From Campylobacterales bacterium (lineage in GTDB: Bacteria; Campylobacterota; Campylobacteria; Campylobacterales; Nitratiruptoraceae): a DNA stretch of 5,515 nt. The DNA is taken from NCBI GenBank assembly GCA_027068245.1, contig JAMOUF010000309.1, forward strand, positions 1 to 5,515. Direction: 5' to 3'. The notes below the pieces were generated by a model. The model ran no database searches. It was not told the DNA's origin and saw only the letters and a list, made by a program, of their open reading frames with translations. How positions within the stretch are numbered: the stretch's first letter is position 1; each line of letters begins with the position of its first letter. Positions 1 through 5,515 of the stretch are shown here, in pieces. The translations under genes and the position numbers were made by a program.

Positions 1-248
1 TAAGCGGTATAAAGACTATGGTAAAAGCGGACACCAAGATAGAAGAGGTCATGGCCGCATCCATTTTGGCAAAAGTTTTCAGAGACCATCTTATGTGCGA
101 CTATGCCAGACTATATCCGGAATATAATTTTTGCCGCCACAAAGGGTATGGAACGAAAGAGCATATAGAGATGATAAAAAGATACGGGTTATCTCCCATT
201 CACAGAGAGAGCTTCAGGCCTAAAGCCCTTTTGAAAACCCTTTTTTGA
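1..248 (+). CDS. rnhB: Ribonuclease HII, C-terminal part (5' end outside window)
   Basis: RNase HII cuts the RNA strand of RNA-DNA hybrids in the cytoplasm and starts removal of single ribonucleotides left in DNA. The reading frame is open from base 3 with no start, so the gene begins upstream; about 81 residues remain. The kept part shows the family's diagnostic end: a K-x-D-x-K-I stretch, then [11 protein letters not shown], where the final Asp (codon 84-86) aligns with the last catalytic carboxylate, then HKGYGTKEH and the closing HRESFRP, equivalent to HRRSFGP in Escherichia coli. The ATG at base 18 is internal, not the start, because the conserved core continues upstream of it. The stop is TGA at 246-248. 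The gene converges on the DedA-family gene and their 3' ends overlap by 29 bp. No clear terminator is seen. The family call is firm; the catalytic N-terminal residues cannot be checked. Confidence 0.95.
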   Translation, partial: SGIKTMVKADTKIEEVMAASILAKVFRDHLMCDYARLYPEYNFCRHKGYGTKEHIEMIKRYGLSPIHRESFRPKALLKTLF

Positions 249-834
249 TACGGTTTTGGCGGTAGTAGTGGTAAAAGACGGCCGCCACCATTACCATAAC
301 CGCCCCCAGGATATAGTGGGTATACTCTTTTATCAAAGCCTCGTTTTCACCTATGAAATACCCCAGTGCCAGCAGCACGGCACACCAGATACCGGCTCCC
401 AAAAACGTATAGAAGGCAAAGGCGGCAAGCCTCATACGCCCGATTCCCGCAGGCAGGGAAATATACTGTCTGATTCCTGGCACCAGCCGCCCCCAGAATG
501 TGCTGGGATGCCCATACTTTTCAAAAAAACCCTCTATTTTTTCCAAACTCCCCTCTTTCAAAAAGAGATACCTGCCATACTTTTGCAAAAAGGGGCGGCC
601 GAGCCTGTGCCCCAGGTAGTAGTTGAAAAGCGCTCCGGCCAAAGAGCCCAGGGTTCCAGCCAGCCAGGCCAAAAAGAGATTCATCTCACCCTTGCTCGCC
701 AGATATCCAGCTGGTATCATCGCAACCTCGCTTGGAAAAGGGAAAAAGGAGCTCTCCAAAAACATCATTATAAATATACCCGCATACCCCAGCTGACCCA
801 CCAGCTCAACGACAAAGGAGACTATCTCACCCAT
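220..834 (-). CDS. DedA-family (VTT domain) inner-membrane protein
   Basis: This 204-residue protein belongs to the DedA/SNARE-associated family of membrane transporters; some members recycle undecaprenyl phosphate or support proton-dependent envelope homeostasis. Visible marks are an N-terminal hydrophobic region with the acidic [12 protein letters not shown] motif (Glu27, Glu36), an amphipathic re-entrant-type stretch, a hydrophobic helix near 53-73, and the [16 protein letters not shown] motif with Arg116 and Arg122, matching the two essential arginines described in E. coli YqjA/YghB. Two further membrane segments lie at about 136-160 and 170-190, followed by a basic tail. Length is normal for the family. 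The ATG overlaps the aroC stop by 8 bp (ATGGGTGA), with an AAAGAGGG ribosome site 3 bases upstream, so translation is probably coupled to aroC. It is the last gene of the leftward operon. The substrate cannot be told from sequence; a lipid-carrier flippase role is inference. Confidence 0.93.
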   Translation of the reverse strand: MGEIVSFVVELVGQLGYAGIFIMMFLESSFFPFPSEVAMIPAGYLASKGEMNLFLAWLAGTLGSLAGALFNYYLGHRLGRPFLQKYGRYLFLKEGSLEKIEGFFEKYGHPSTFWGRLVPGIRQYISLPAGIGRMRLAAFAFYTFLGAGIWCAVLLALGYFIGENEALIKEYTHYILGAVMVMVAAVFYHYYRQNRIKKGFSKGL

Positions 835-1900
835 ATACCCTCTTTAAATTTTCCAATTTTGAAGTGGCGTTCAAAAGGAGCATATCGGCCAGCACCAGAG
901 CCATCATGGCCTCGGCCACCACGCTTCCCCTGGCCGCTACGAAAGGGTCGTGGCGCCCCTTTAGGGATACTTCCACCTCATCGCCGTTTACATCTATGCT
1001 GTTTTGCTTTTGAAAGATGGAGGGGGTTGGCTTGAACCAAAGCTTTACCACTATATCCTCACCATTGGAGATACCGCCCAAAATCCCCCCTGCGTTGTTG
1101 CTTAAAAAACCCTCTTTGGATATCTGGTCGTTGTTCTGGCTCCCTTTTATCCTCGCAGCCTCCACACCCAGGCCGATTTCTACGGCTTTGGCGGCGTTTA
1201 TACTCATCATCGCCGCAGCCAGCACCGCATCCAGCTTATGGTATATCGGCTCTCCAAGCCCGACGGGCACGCCCACAGCCCTCACCAATACGGCGCCTCC
1301 TACGCTGTCATGGGCCTCTTTGGCTTTCAACACGGCCTCTTTCTGTTTCGCTTCAACCTCCCTGTCAAGCGCGAAGATCTCGCTCTCTTTGGCGTACTCA
1401 AAATCGAAATTTTTCCCTTCTATCCCGGCCACCTCGCATACCCCGGCCTCTATGTGGATACCAAACTCCCTTAAAAGCAGTTTCGCTACGGCCCCAGCCG
1501 CAACCCTCGCCGCGGTCTCCCTGGCGCTGCTGCGTCCGCCGCCTCTGTAATCTCTGATGCCGTATTTGTTAAAATATGTAAAATCCGCGTGTCCGGGACG
1601 GAATATATCTTTAATGTTGGAGTAGTCCCTGCTTTTTTGGTCTTTGTTGTAAATTACCATAGCTATGGGAGTGCCAGTGGAGAGACCCTCGAACACTCCG
1701 CTTAGTATCTCCACCTCATCACTCTCTTTTCTGGCCGTGGCATACCGGTTTTGGCCGGGCTTTCTTCTGTCAAGCTCATCTTGTATGAATTTTTCATCTA
1801 TCGCCAAACCGGCCGGAACCCCGTCCAAAACGCAGCCTATCGCCTTGCCGTGGGATTCGCCGAATGTGGTGAATCTGAACCTCTCGCCAAAGCTATTCAT
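827..1900 (-). CDS. aroC: Chorismate synthase
   Basis: AroC converts 5-enolpyruvylshikimate 3-phosphate to chorismate, the last step of the shikimate pathway, using reduced FMN, as a cytoplasmic tetramer. All family signatures are present: FGESHG with catalytic His17 and the following [19 protein letters not shown] with His104; [18 protein letters not shown] at about 120-137; [17 protein letters not shown] at about 278-294; and [14 protein letters not shown] at about 315-328. At 357 residues it is full length. I place the start at the ATG at 1900, not the GTG one codon upstream: AAAGG (1907-1911) sits 6 bases before the ATG but only 3 before the GTG, and relatives begin MN-x-FG. The start overlaps the rnc stop by 8 bp (ATGAATAG) and the gene's own stop overlaps the DedA-family start, so it is embedded in a coupled operon. 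Nothing is missing or broken. Confidence 0.97.
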   Translation of the reverse strand: MNSFGERFRFTTFGESHGKAIGCVLDGVPAGLAIDEKFIQDELDRRKPGQNRYATARKESDEVEILSGVFEGLSTGTPIAMVIYNKDQKSRDYSNIKDIFRPGHADFTYFNKYGIRDYRGGGRSSARETAARVAAGAVAKLLLREFGIHIEAGVCEVAGIEGKNFDFEYAKESEIFALDREVEAKQKEAVLKAKEAHDSVGGAVLVRAVGVPVGLGEPIYHKLDAVLAAAMMSINAAKAVEIGLGVEAARIKGSQNNDQISKEGFLSNNAGGILGGISNGEDIVVKLWFKPTPSIFQKQNSIDVNGDEVEVSLKGRHDPFVAARGSVVAEAMMALVLADMLLLNATSKLENLKRVYG

Positions 1901-2567
1901 CACCCGCCTTTAAAATCTTCAAAGCCCTCTTTGCCGCCTCTTGCTGAGCCGCCTTCTTGCTCTTTCCATTGGCCGTGGATATGGTTTTACCATGCAGCGT
2001 AACGGCCACCTCGAACTCCTTTTTGTGGTCCGGACCGCTGGAGTTTAGGAGCTTGTATTCGGGCGTAACCCCGTATTTTGCCTGGGTAAGCTCCTGAAGG
2101 GCCGTTTTGTAGTCTTTAAACAAAGAGTCCAAATCTATTTTGGGATAGGTCTTTTCCAAAAGATTCAGCGCGATATCTCTGACCCTCTCAAGCCCGTCTT
2201 CGAGATATATTGCCCCCATCACCGCCTCGAAAGCGTTGGAGAGCAGCGAAGGTTTGTTCCTGCCCTGATTATTCTCTTCGGCCTGGGATATGAAGATATA
2301 CTTTCCGATATCTATCTTGTCCGCAAGTTTGGCAAACCCCTCCTCGTTCACCAAAGAGGCCCTGAGCTTGGAAAGCTCACCCTCGTTGGCCTTGGGAAAC
2401 TTCTTGTAAAGATACTCCCCTACTATCAAATCCAGCACGGCATCGCCCAAAAACTCAAGCCGCTCGTTATTTACCGGGCTTTTGAAACTCTTATGGGTCA
2501 GCGCCTCTTTCAGCAGGTTTTTATCCTTGAAGGTATATCCCAGCTTCTTCTCAAACTCTTTTAACAT
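1893..2567 (-). CDS. rnc: Ribonuclease III
   Basis: RNase III cleaves double-stranded RNA, including rRNA precursors and structured mRNA leaders, as a cytoplasmic homodimer. The 224-residue protein has the standard two domains. The nuclease domain covers about 1-145 with the signature [12 protein letters not shown] at 34-45 (Glu38 and Asp42, equivalent to E. coli Glu41 and Asp45) and a second acidic site at LLSNAFEA with Glu114 (E. coli Glu117). The double-stranded-RNA-binding domain covers about 152-222 and ends in the basic [13 protein letters not shown] helix. One oddity is Asn111 where E. coli has Asp114, a metal ligand. The ATG at 2567 has the strongest ribosome site in the window, AGGAGG, 4 bases upstream. 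This gene is the only one in the leftward block separated from its upstream neighbour by a gap (40 bp, after rnhA). It overlaps aroC by 8 bp downstream. Confidence 0.97.
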   Translation of the reverse strand: MLKEFEKKLGYTFKDKNLLKEALTHKSFKSPVNNERLEFLGDAVLDLIVGEYLYKKFPKANEGELSKLRASLVNEEGFAKLADKIDIGKYIFISQAEENNQGRNKPSLLSNAFEAVMGAIYLEDGLERVRDIALNLLEKTYPKIDLDSLFKDYKTALQELTQAKYGVTPEYKLLNSSGPDHKKEFEVAVTLHGKTISTANGKSKKAAQQEAAKRALKILKAGDE

Positions 2568-2570
2568 TTT

Positions 2571-2577
2571 TCCTCCT
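2571..2577 (-). promoter_or_regulatory. Strong ribosome binding site of rnc, inside a small hairpin
   Basis: Read on the minus strand, AGGAGGA stands just before AAA-ATG of rnc, the best Shine-Dalgarno in the window. Five of its bases (AGGAG, 2573-2577) are exactly complementary to CTCCT at 2581-2585, with CAT as a three-base loop. The site could therefore fold on itself in the mRNA. The complementarity is seen directly; an effect on translation is inference. Confidence 0.7.
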
Positions 2578-2607
2578 ATGAGGAGTGGTGAGTAAAGTTA
2601 GACAACT

Positions 2608-3039
2608 TCACCCATCACTCTTCGCTTTTAAAGCCATCTGCTTTGCAATTTTATCACATATTTCGTTCTCTTTGTGTCCGCTGTGCCCCCTGACCCAGAA
2701 AGCCTCTATTTTGTGGGGTTTGCTAACCTCCAAAAACTCCTTCCAAAGCTGGGGGTTTTTCACCCCTTTGAAATCTTTGCCAACCCATTTGCCAAGCCAC
2801 TCGTTGATTCCCTTTACCACATAGCTCGAATCGCTTATAATCTCCACATGGCACGGTTCTTTCAAAGCCTTCAGCCCCTCTATGACCCCTTTTAGCTCCA
2901 TCTGGTTGTTGGTAGCCTCCTTCTGGTTTCCTTTTATGATTTTCTCTTTCGAGTTGTATCTCAAAATGGCGCAGTATCCCCCGGGCCCTGGATTTCCCAG
3001 GCTCGAGCCGTCGCTAAACAGAAAAACCTTCTTCAACAC
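2608..3039 (-). CDS. rnhA: Ribonuclease HI
   Basis: RNase HI degrades RNA in RNA-DNA hybrids, such as Okazaki primers and R-loops, in the cytoplasm. The 143-residue protein carries the full active site: Asp10 in FSDGS, Glu48 in NNQMEL, Asp70 in SDSSY, His119 in WVRGHSGH and Asp129 in ENEICD. The GNPGPGG turn at 15-21 is also typical. The segment corresponding to the E. coli basic protrusion (about 79-98 here) is about five residues shorter but still basic, so this is the bacterial HI type with the substrate handle. The start is a non-ATG pair, GTG (3039) followed directly by TTG (3036). The AAGGAG site at 3042-3047 is 2 bases from GTG and 5 from TTG, so TTG may be the real start; either changes the protein by one residue. 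The gene overlaps the upstream TPR gene by 26 bp, so its ribosome site lies inside that coding sequence. Confidence 0.95.
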   Translation of the reverse strand: MLKKVFLFSDGSSLGNPGPGGYCAILRYNSKEKIIKGNQKEATNNQMELKGVIEGLKALKEPCHVEIISDSSYVVKGINEWLGKWVGKDFKGVKNPQLWKEFLEVSKPHKIEAFWVRGHSGHKENEICDKIAKQMALKAKSDG

Positions 3040-3979
3040 TTCTCCTTTTCGTAATAAGCATATTTACCTTCATTCCATCTATCCCGTAACAGGCGGGACA
3101 TCTTGGAAAGTAAAAGGGAAAGACCTTTTTACAGCCTTTGCATATATATTCAAACTCCAAATCGGCGTTTTTGTAGTTTATAAGCAGGTCAAACTCGAAA
3201 AGAGAGCTCTTCTTTGCCAAACTCACATACCCTTTTGCGCTGTATAGCTCTTTTAGCAGGGGCAGATGGGTCTTTATCTCATCTTTTCTCAGATTCCACA
3301 ATATATCCACTATCTCCAGCACCAACCCCTCCTCCACCTTTTTCCAGGCCGCCTCGCTGTCAAGCCGAAAAAGCGCCTCCAGCTGCAGCCGGCTGGCCCC
3401 AAGCCTCTTTAGCTCCTTTACATCCCCTCTTTTTATGGCAAGCCTGGTTTGGAGGTAGTTTTTAAGATGGCTTACATCCTTTAGCACTCCCAAAGAGTCA
3501 GCCACCTCCAAAGCACCTTTGAAATCCTCCAGCTTTTCATATATGATAATAAGTTTTTCCAAAGCCTCGCTGTCTCTTGGGGTGTATTTCAACACCTCCT
3601 CGTATACCCCCTTGCTTCTTTGCAAAAAACCGGCCTTCAAATATACGTCGGCCACCTTTTTGAGTATGAGGAGGTCTTTTTTCCCTCTGCCCTGGCGCAT
3701 CTTCAGCAGCAAAGATATAGCCTTCTCATACTCCCCTTTGCGGGTGTAGATATCGGCCAAAAACAAAGAGGCCTCGTCGGGGCTGTTCAACATCTTCGAG
3801 AGTTTTTTGTCACTGTTGGCCTCGAACCTTTTCAAAAAGCCCTCTATGCTCTCCTCGCTTTTGCCGCTTTTATACACCGTCCACCAGTAGCTGAAAAAAG
3901 AGATGATAAAAATAAGCGCAAAAAATATCAAAAGCCCAAAAAGAGGGTCTCTGTATCCGGCAAAAAACTCTCCCACCAA
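3014..3979 (-). CDS. Membrane-anchored TPR protein with C-terminal zinc ribbon, LapB-like
   Basis: The 321-residue protein has three parts. Residues about 13-33 form one very hydrophobic membrane segment near the N-terminus, followed by Lys residues, which predicts the rest is cytoplasmic. Residues about 68-260 are helical with TPR-like pairs, clearest at 70-94 (ADIYTRKGEYEKAISLL), 103-134 and 137-164. The end has a rubredoxin-like metal site: Cys280-x2-Cys283 and Cys294-Pro-x-Cys297. This order matches E. coli LapB (YciM), which helps FtsH degrade LpxC and so sets lipopolysaccharide output; recalled LapB sequence aligns collinearly around GEYEKAI, VYLKAGF and IYEKLEDFKGALEVADSL. LapB is about 389 residues, so this one is shorter. 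The function is inference. The first start is TTG (3979), but GTG at 3976 sits 5 bases from AAGGAG (3982-3987) and is at least as likely. It is the first gene of the leftward operon and the probable Cj1637c counterpart. Confidence 0.9.
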   Translation of the reverse strand: MVGEFFAGYRDPLFGLLIFFALIFIISFFSYWWTVYKSGKSEESIEGFLKRFEANSDKKLSKMLNSPDEASLFLADIYTRKGEYEKAISLLLKMRQGRGKKDLLILKKVADVYLKAGFLQRSKGVYEEVLKYTPRDSEALEKLIIIYEKLEDFKGALEVADSLGVLKDVSHLKNYLQTRLAIKRGDVKELKRLGASRLQLEALFRLDSEAAWKKVEEGLVLEIVDILWNLRKDEIKTHLPLLKELYSAKGYVSLAKKSSLFEFDLLINYKNADLEFEYICKGCKKVFPFYFPRCPACYGIDGMKVNMLITKRRSVEEGFSV

Positions 3980-3981
3980 CT

Positions 3982-3987
3982 CTCCTT
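3982..3987 (-). promoter_or_regulatory. Ribosome binding site of the TPR protein gene
   Basis: AAGGAG on the minus strand lies 2 bases before TTG (3979) and 5 bases before GTG (3976). The spacing favours GTG as the working start. Confidence 0.65.
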
Positions 3988-3993
3988 TATAAT
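3988..3993 (+). promoter_or_regulatory. Alternative -10 hexamer for dnaG
   Basis: A second exact TATAAT on the plus strand lies 21 bp upstream of the first (start to start). Transcription from it would begin near base 4000 and give a leader of about 22 bases, but that leader also contains no Shine-Dalgarno. There is no recognisable -35 box; sigma-70 promoters of Campylobacterota commonly lack one. It overlaps the ribosome-site region of the leftward gene, so it may be a chance AT-rich match. Confidence 0.3.
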
Positions 3994-3999
3994 TGTCAA

Positions 4000-4005
4000 A
4001 TTATA
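4000..4005 (-). promoter_or_regulatory. Predicted -10 box of the leftward operon
   Basis: The minus strand reads an exact TATAAT here. A transcript starting 6-8 bases downstream, about 3992-3994, would have a leader of roughly 14-18 bases containing the AAGGAG ribosome site, a sensible layout. No -35 match is seen, and the expected -35 position lies inside the first codons of dnaG. It forms one arm of a perfect inverted repeat with the dnaG -10 box. Confidence 0.6.
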
Positions 4006-4008
4006 CAC

Positions 4009-4014
4009 TATAAT
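4009..4014 (+). promoter_or_regulatory. Predicted -10 box of dnaG
   Basis: An exact TATAAT ends 7 bases before the dnaG ATG at 4022. With usual spacing the first transcribed base would be at about 4020-4022, at the start codon itself, so the message would be leaderless or nearly so. This agrees with the lack of any Shine-Dalgarno in front of dnaG. Confidence 0.55.
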
Positions 4015-4021
4015 ACCCCTT

Positions 4022-5515
4022 ATGATAGAGAAAAACTCCATTGAGCAGCTAAAAAACAGCATAGACATAGTAGATGTTATCGGCAACTATATAGAGCTAA
4101 AAAAGAGCGGCGGCAACTTCAAGGCTTTGTGCCCCTTCCACGACGAGGACACCCCAAGTTTCGTGGTAAGCCCCGCAAAACAGATGTATCACTGCTTTGG
4201 ATGCGGGGCCGGAGGAGACGCTATAAAGTTTCTTATGGATTACGAAAAACTCAGCTACCCCGAAGCGATAGAGAAACTGGCTTCAATGTATAACTTTACT
4301 CTGAACTACTCCGCCAAAAAAGAGCCCTCCCAAAACCTTTTCAAGGCTTTGCAAAGTATAAACGAGCTGTATAAAAAGGAGCTTTTTTCCAACAAGGAGG
4401 CTTTGGACTATCTTAAAAACAGAGGTGTAAGCCTGGCGAGTATCGAGAAGTTCGAGATAGGCTACGCCCCCCAGGGACAAAAACAGATAGATTTTTTAAA
4501 AAGCCGATACATCCCCATCCAGGAGGCGATAGATGCGGGGATTTTGGCAAAGGAGCACTCCCTCTACGCCAGGATGCACCAAAGAATAACCTTTCCCATC
4601 TACTCCCCCACGGACAAGCTGGTGGGATTTGGCGGCAGGACCATTACCGACCATCCGGCAAAATACCTCAACACCCCCCAGACGAAACTTTTCAACAAAT
4701 CCAAGCTGCTGTATGGATACCATCTGGCAAAACAGAGTATCTACAAAGAGAAGAAAATCATCGTCTGCGAGGGTTATCTGGATGTGGTGATGCTGCACCA
4801 GGCGGGATTTACAAACGCGGTAGCCACCCTTGGAACGGCCCTGACCCCGTTTCACCTGCCTCTTCTAAGGCGTGGGGAGCCGGAAGTGGTTTTGGCATAC
4901 GACGGGGACAAAGCCGGTATCGCCGCAGCCGTAAAAGCCTCCAAACTCCTCGCACTTAGCGATATGGAAGGAGGAGTGGTGATAATAGAGGGCGGAGCCG
5001 ACCCGGCCGATTTGGTAAAAGAGGGGCAGACGGCCAGGCTTGGGGAGATGTTTCAAAACCCAAAACCCTTCGCCGAGTTCGTGTTACAGGAGATTGTGAA
5101 AAAATACAACGTCAAAAGCCCAAAAGAGAAACAAAAGGCCATGTTCGAGGCGGTGGAGTTTCTACGCTCTCTTCCGGATATCTTGCAAGAAGAGTACAGA
5201 CACTACCTTGCCGCTTTGCTGGAGATTTTACCATCAAAAATTCCCCTGAAGGCACGAAAAGAGAGAGCCGATATCGAGATAGAGACAAAAGATACCAAGG
5301 AGCTCTCCTTGATAAAAACCGTTCTGCTCTACCCCGAAACGCTGGACGAGGTGCTCGACATCATAGATATGAGCCACTTCATCTACCACCGGGAGGAGTT
5401 TCAAAAGGCGGTGGAGGGAAAGGTTGACGACCCGAAAATCAGAGAGATTTTGATGGATGAGGATATCATCGCATTTGACAAAGAGGATTTAAGAGGAGAG
5501 CTTTTGACCTTTTTG
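4022..5515 (+). CDS. dnaG: DNA primase, N-terminal 498 residues (3' end outside window)
   Basis: DnaG makes the short RNA primers of chromosome replication, working with the DnaB helicase at the fork. The frame is open with no stop from the ATG at 4022 to the last base. Domains in order: a CHC2 zinc finger with Cys37, His40, Cys58 and Cys61 (CPFHDED and YHCFGCGAGGD); the RNA-polymerase core, with the GFGGRTITDHPAKYLNTP nucleotide-binding stretch; the Toprim domain with Glu250 in CEGYLDVV and the metal pair Asp294/Asp296 in YDGDKAG; then ADPADLV; and from about 430 the beginning of the C-terminal helical DnaB-binding region, cut by the window edge. The usual length is about 550-600, so roughly 50-100 residues are missing. 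No upstream in-frame ATG, GTG or TTG lies near, so the start is fixed. No ribosome site is visible. It diverges from the RNase HI operon. Confidence 0.96.
   Translation, partial: MIEKNSIEQLKNSIDIVDVIGNYIELKKSGGNFKALCPFHDEDTPSFVVSPAKQMYHCFGCGAGGDAIKFLMDYEKLSYPEAIEKLASMYNFTLNYSAKKEPSQNLFKALQSINELYKKELFSNKEALDYLKNRGVSLASIEKFEIGYAPQGQKQIDFLKSRYIPIQEAIDAGILAKEHSLYARMHQRITFPIYSPTDKLVGFGGRTITDHPAKYLNTPQTKLFNKSKLLYGYHLAKQSIYKEKKIIVCEGYLDVVMLHQAGFTNAVATLGTALTPFHLPLLRRGEPEVVLAYDGDKAGIAAAVKASKLLALSDMEGGVVIIEGGADPADLVKEGQTARLGEMFQNPKPFAEFVLQEIVKKYNVKSPKEKQKAMFEAVEFLRSLPDILQEEYRHYLAALLEILPSKIPLKARKERADIEIETKDTKELSLIKTVLLYPETLDEVLDIIDMSHFIYHREEFQKAVEGKVDDPKIREILMDEDIIAFDKEDLRGELLTFL

Larger units (their letters stand above)
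4000..4014. repeat. 15-bp perfect inverted repeat made of two opposing -10 hexamers
   Basis: ATTATA-CAC-TATAAT: two perfectly complementary 6-bp arms around a 3-bp centre, in the short gap between two divergent genes. Each arm is an exact -10 consensus for one direction. It could serve as a symmetric bidirectional promoter or, less likely, as an operator. Confidence 0.75.

Noticed and set aside
211..226. Near-palindrome considered as a bidirectional terminator for rnhB and the DedA-family gene
   Set aside because: The stem is weak (4 bp, then a C-A mismatch on the plus strand). Plus-strand T runs are offset and interrupted, and on the minus strand it is followed by TCTCTCT rather than a U tract.
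256..1035. 259-codon plus-strand open frame opposite the DedA-family gene and the end of aroC
   Set aside because: It lies fully antisense to two genes with clear family motifs. Its translation is rich in Pro, Gln, His and Arg with no domain, and no ribosome site precedes it.
1017..1550. 177-codon plus-strand open frame opposite aroC
   Set aside because: A Ser/Pro/Ala-rich shadow translation of the aroC complement with no motifs; chorismate synthase on the other strand explains the region.
2598..2615. Five-codon minus-strand mini-ORF (MGEVV) overlapping the rnhA stop, sharing ATGGGTGA with the DedA-family start
   Set aside because: Only an 8-base match plus a few scattered bases, and no good ribosome site. 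It is best read as coincidence of Gly-stop contexts.
3994..3999. Exact TTGACA on the minus strand as a -35 box
   Set aside because: The correct distance downstream falls inside the first codons of the TPR gene, with no -10 match. It lies downstream of the better TATAAT at 4000-4005.
4283..5056. Three minus-strand open frames (65, 119 and 63 codons) within dnaG
   Set aside because: The plus strand is continuously open here and encodes primase with all catalytic residues; the antisense frames are short and featureless.
1..5515. Search by eye for CRISPR arrays, tRNA/rRNA genes, insertion sequences or a novel defence-type system
   Set aside because: No spaced direct repeats, no structured RNA gene, no transposase or terminal repeats. 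All coding space is accounted for by recognised conserved genes.

Overview
The window is a compact housekeeping stretch, almost entirely coding. It most likely comes from a member of the Campylobacterota (Epsilonproteobacteria). The basis is gene order and protein resemblance: a leftward block of TPR protein, rnhA, rnc and aroC, divergent from dnaG, matches from memory the Campylobacter jejuni order Cj1638 dnaG / Cj1637c / rnhA / rnc / aroC. The protein sequences also read most like that phylum. Base composition looks mid-range and ATA is a common Ile codon, so a free-living marine or vent relative is more likely than Campylobacter or Helicobacter themselves. This is inference; the genus cannot be named from the sequence.

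Layout. Bases 1-248 (+) hold the 3' end of rnhB (RNase HII). A five-gene leftward block follows on the minus strand, transcribed from about 3993 down to 220: a membrane-anchored TPR/zinc-ribbon protein with the architecture of LapB (3014-3979), rnhA (2608-3039), rnc (1893-2567), aroC (827-1900) and a DedA-family membrane protein (220-834). Junctions are overlapping (26, 8 and 8 bp) except for a 40-bp gap before rnc, so the block looks like one translationally coupled operon. Its last gene overlaps rnhB tail-to-tail by 29 bp. On the other side, across a gap of about 42 bp, dnaG (primase) starts at 4022 (+) and runs open to the end of the window, with 498 codons present.

How the genes fit together. 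DnaG makes RNA primers, RNases HI and HII remove RNA from RNA-DNA hybrids, and RNase III cuts double-stranded RNA. The first and last genes of the leftward operon look like envelope functions: LapB-like control of lipopolysaccharide synthesis, and DedA-type lipid-carrier transport. AroC makes chorismate. The dnaG/operon gap carries a 15-bp perfect inverted repeat made of two opposing -10 hexamers, suggesting one shared bidirectional promoter. dnaG has no visible Shine-Dalgarno and may be leaderless.

I found no mobile element, CRISPR array, RNA gene or defence-type locus. The points most worth a second look are the LapB-like protein, the symmetric promoter, the dnaG start, and an Asn at a usual metal-ligand Asp position of RNase III.
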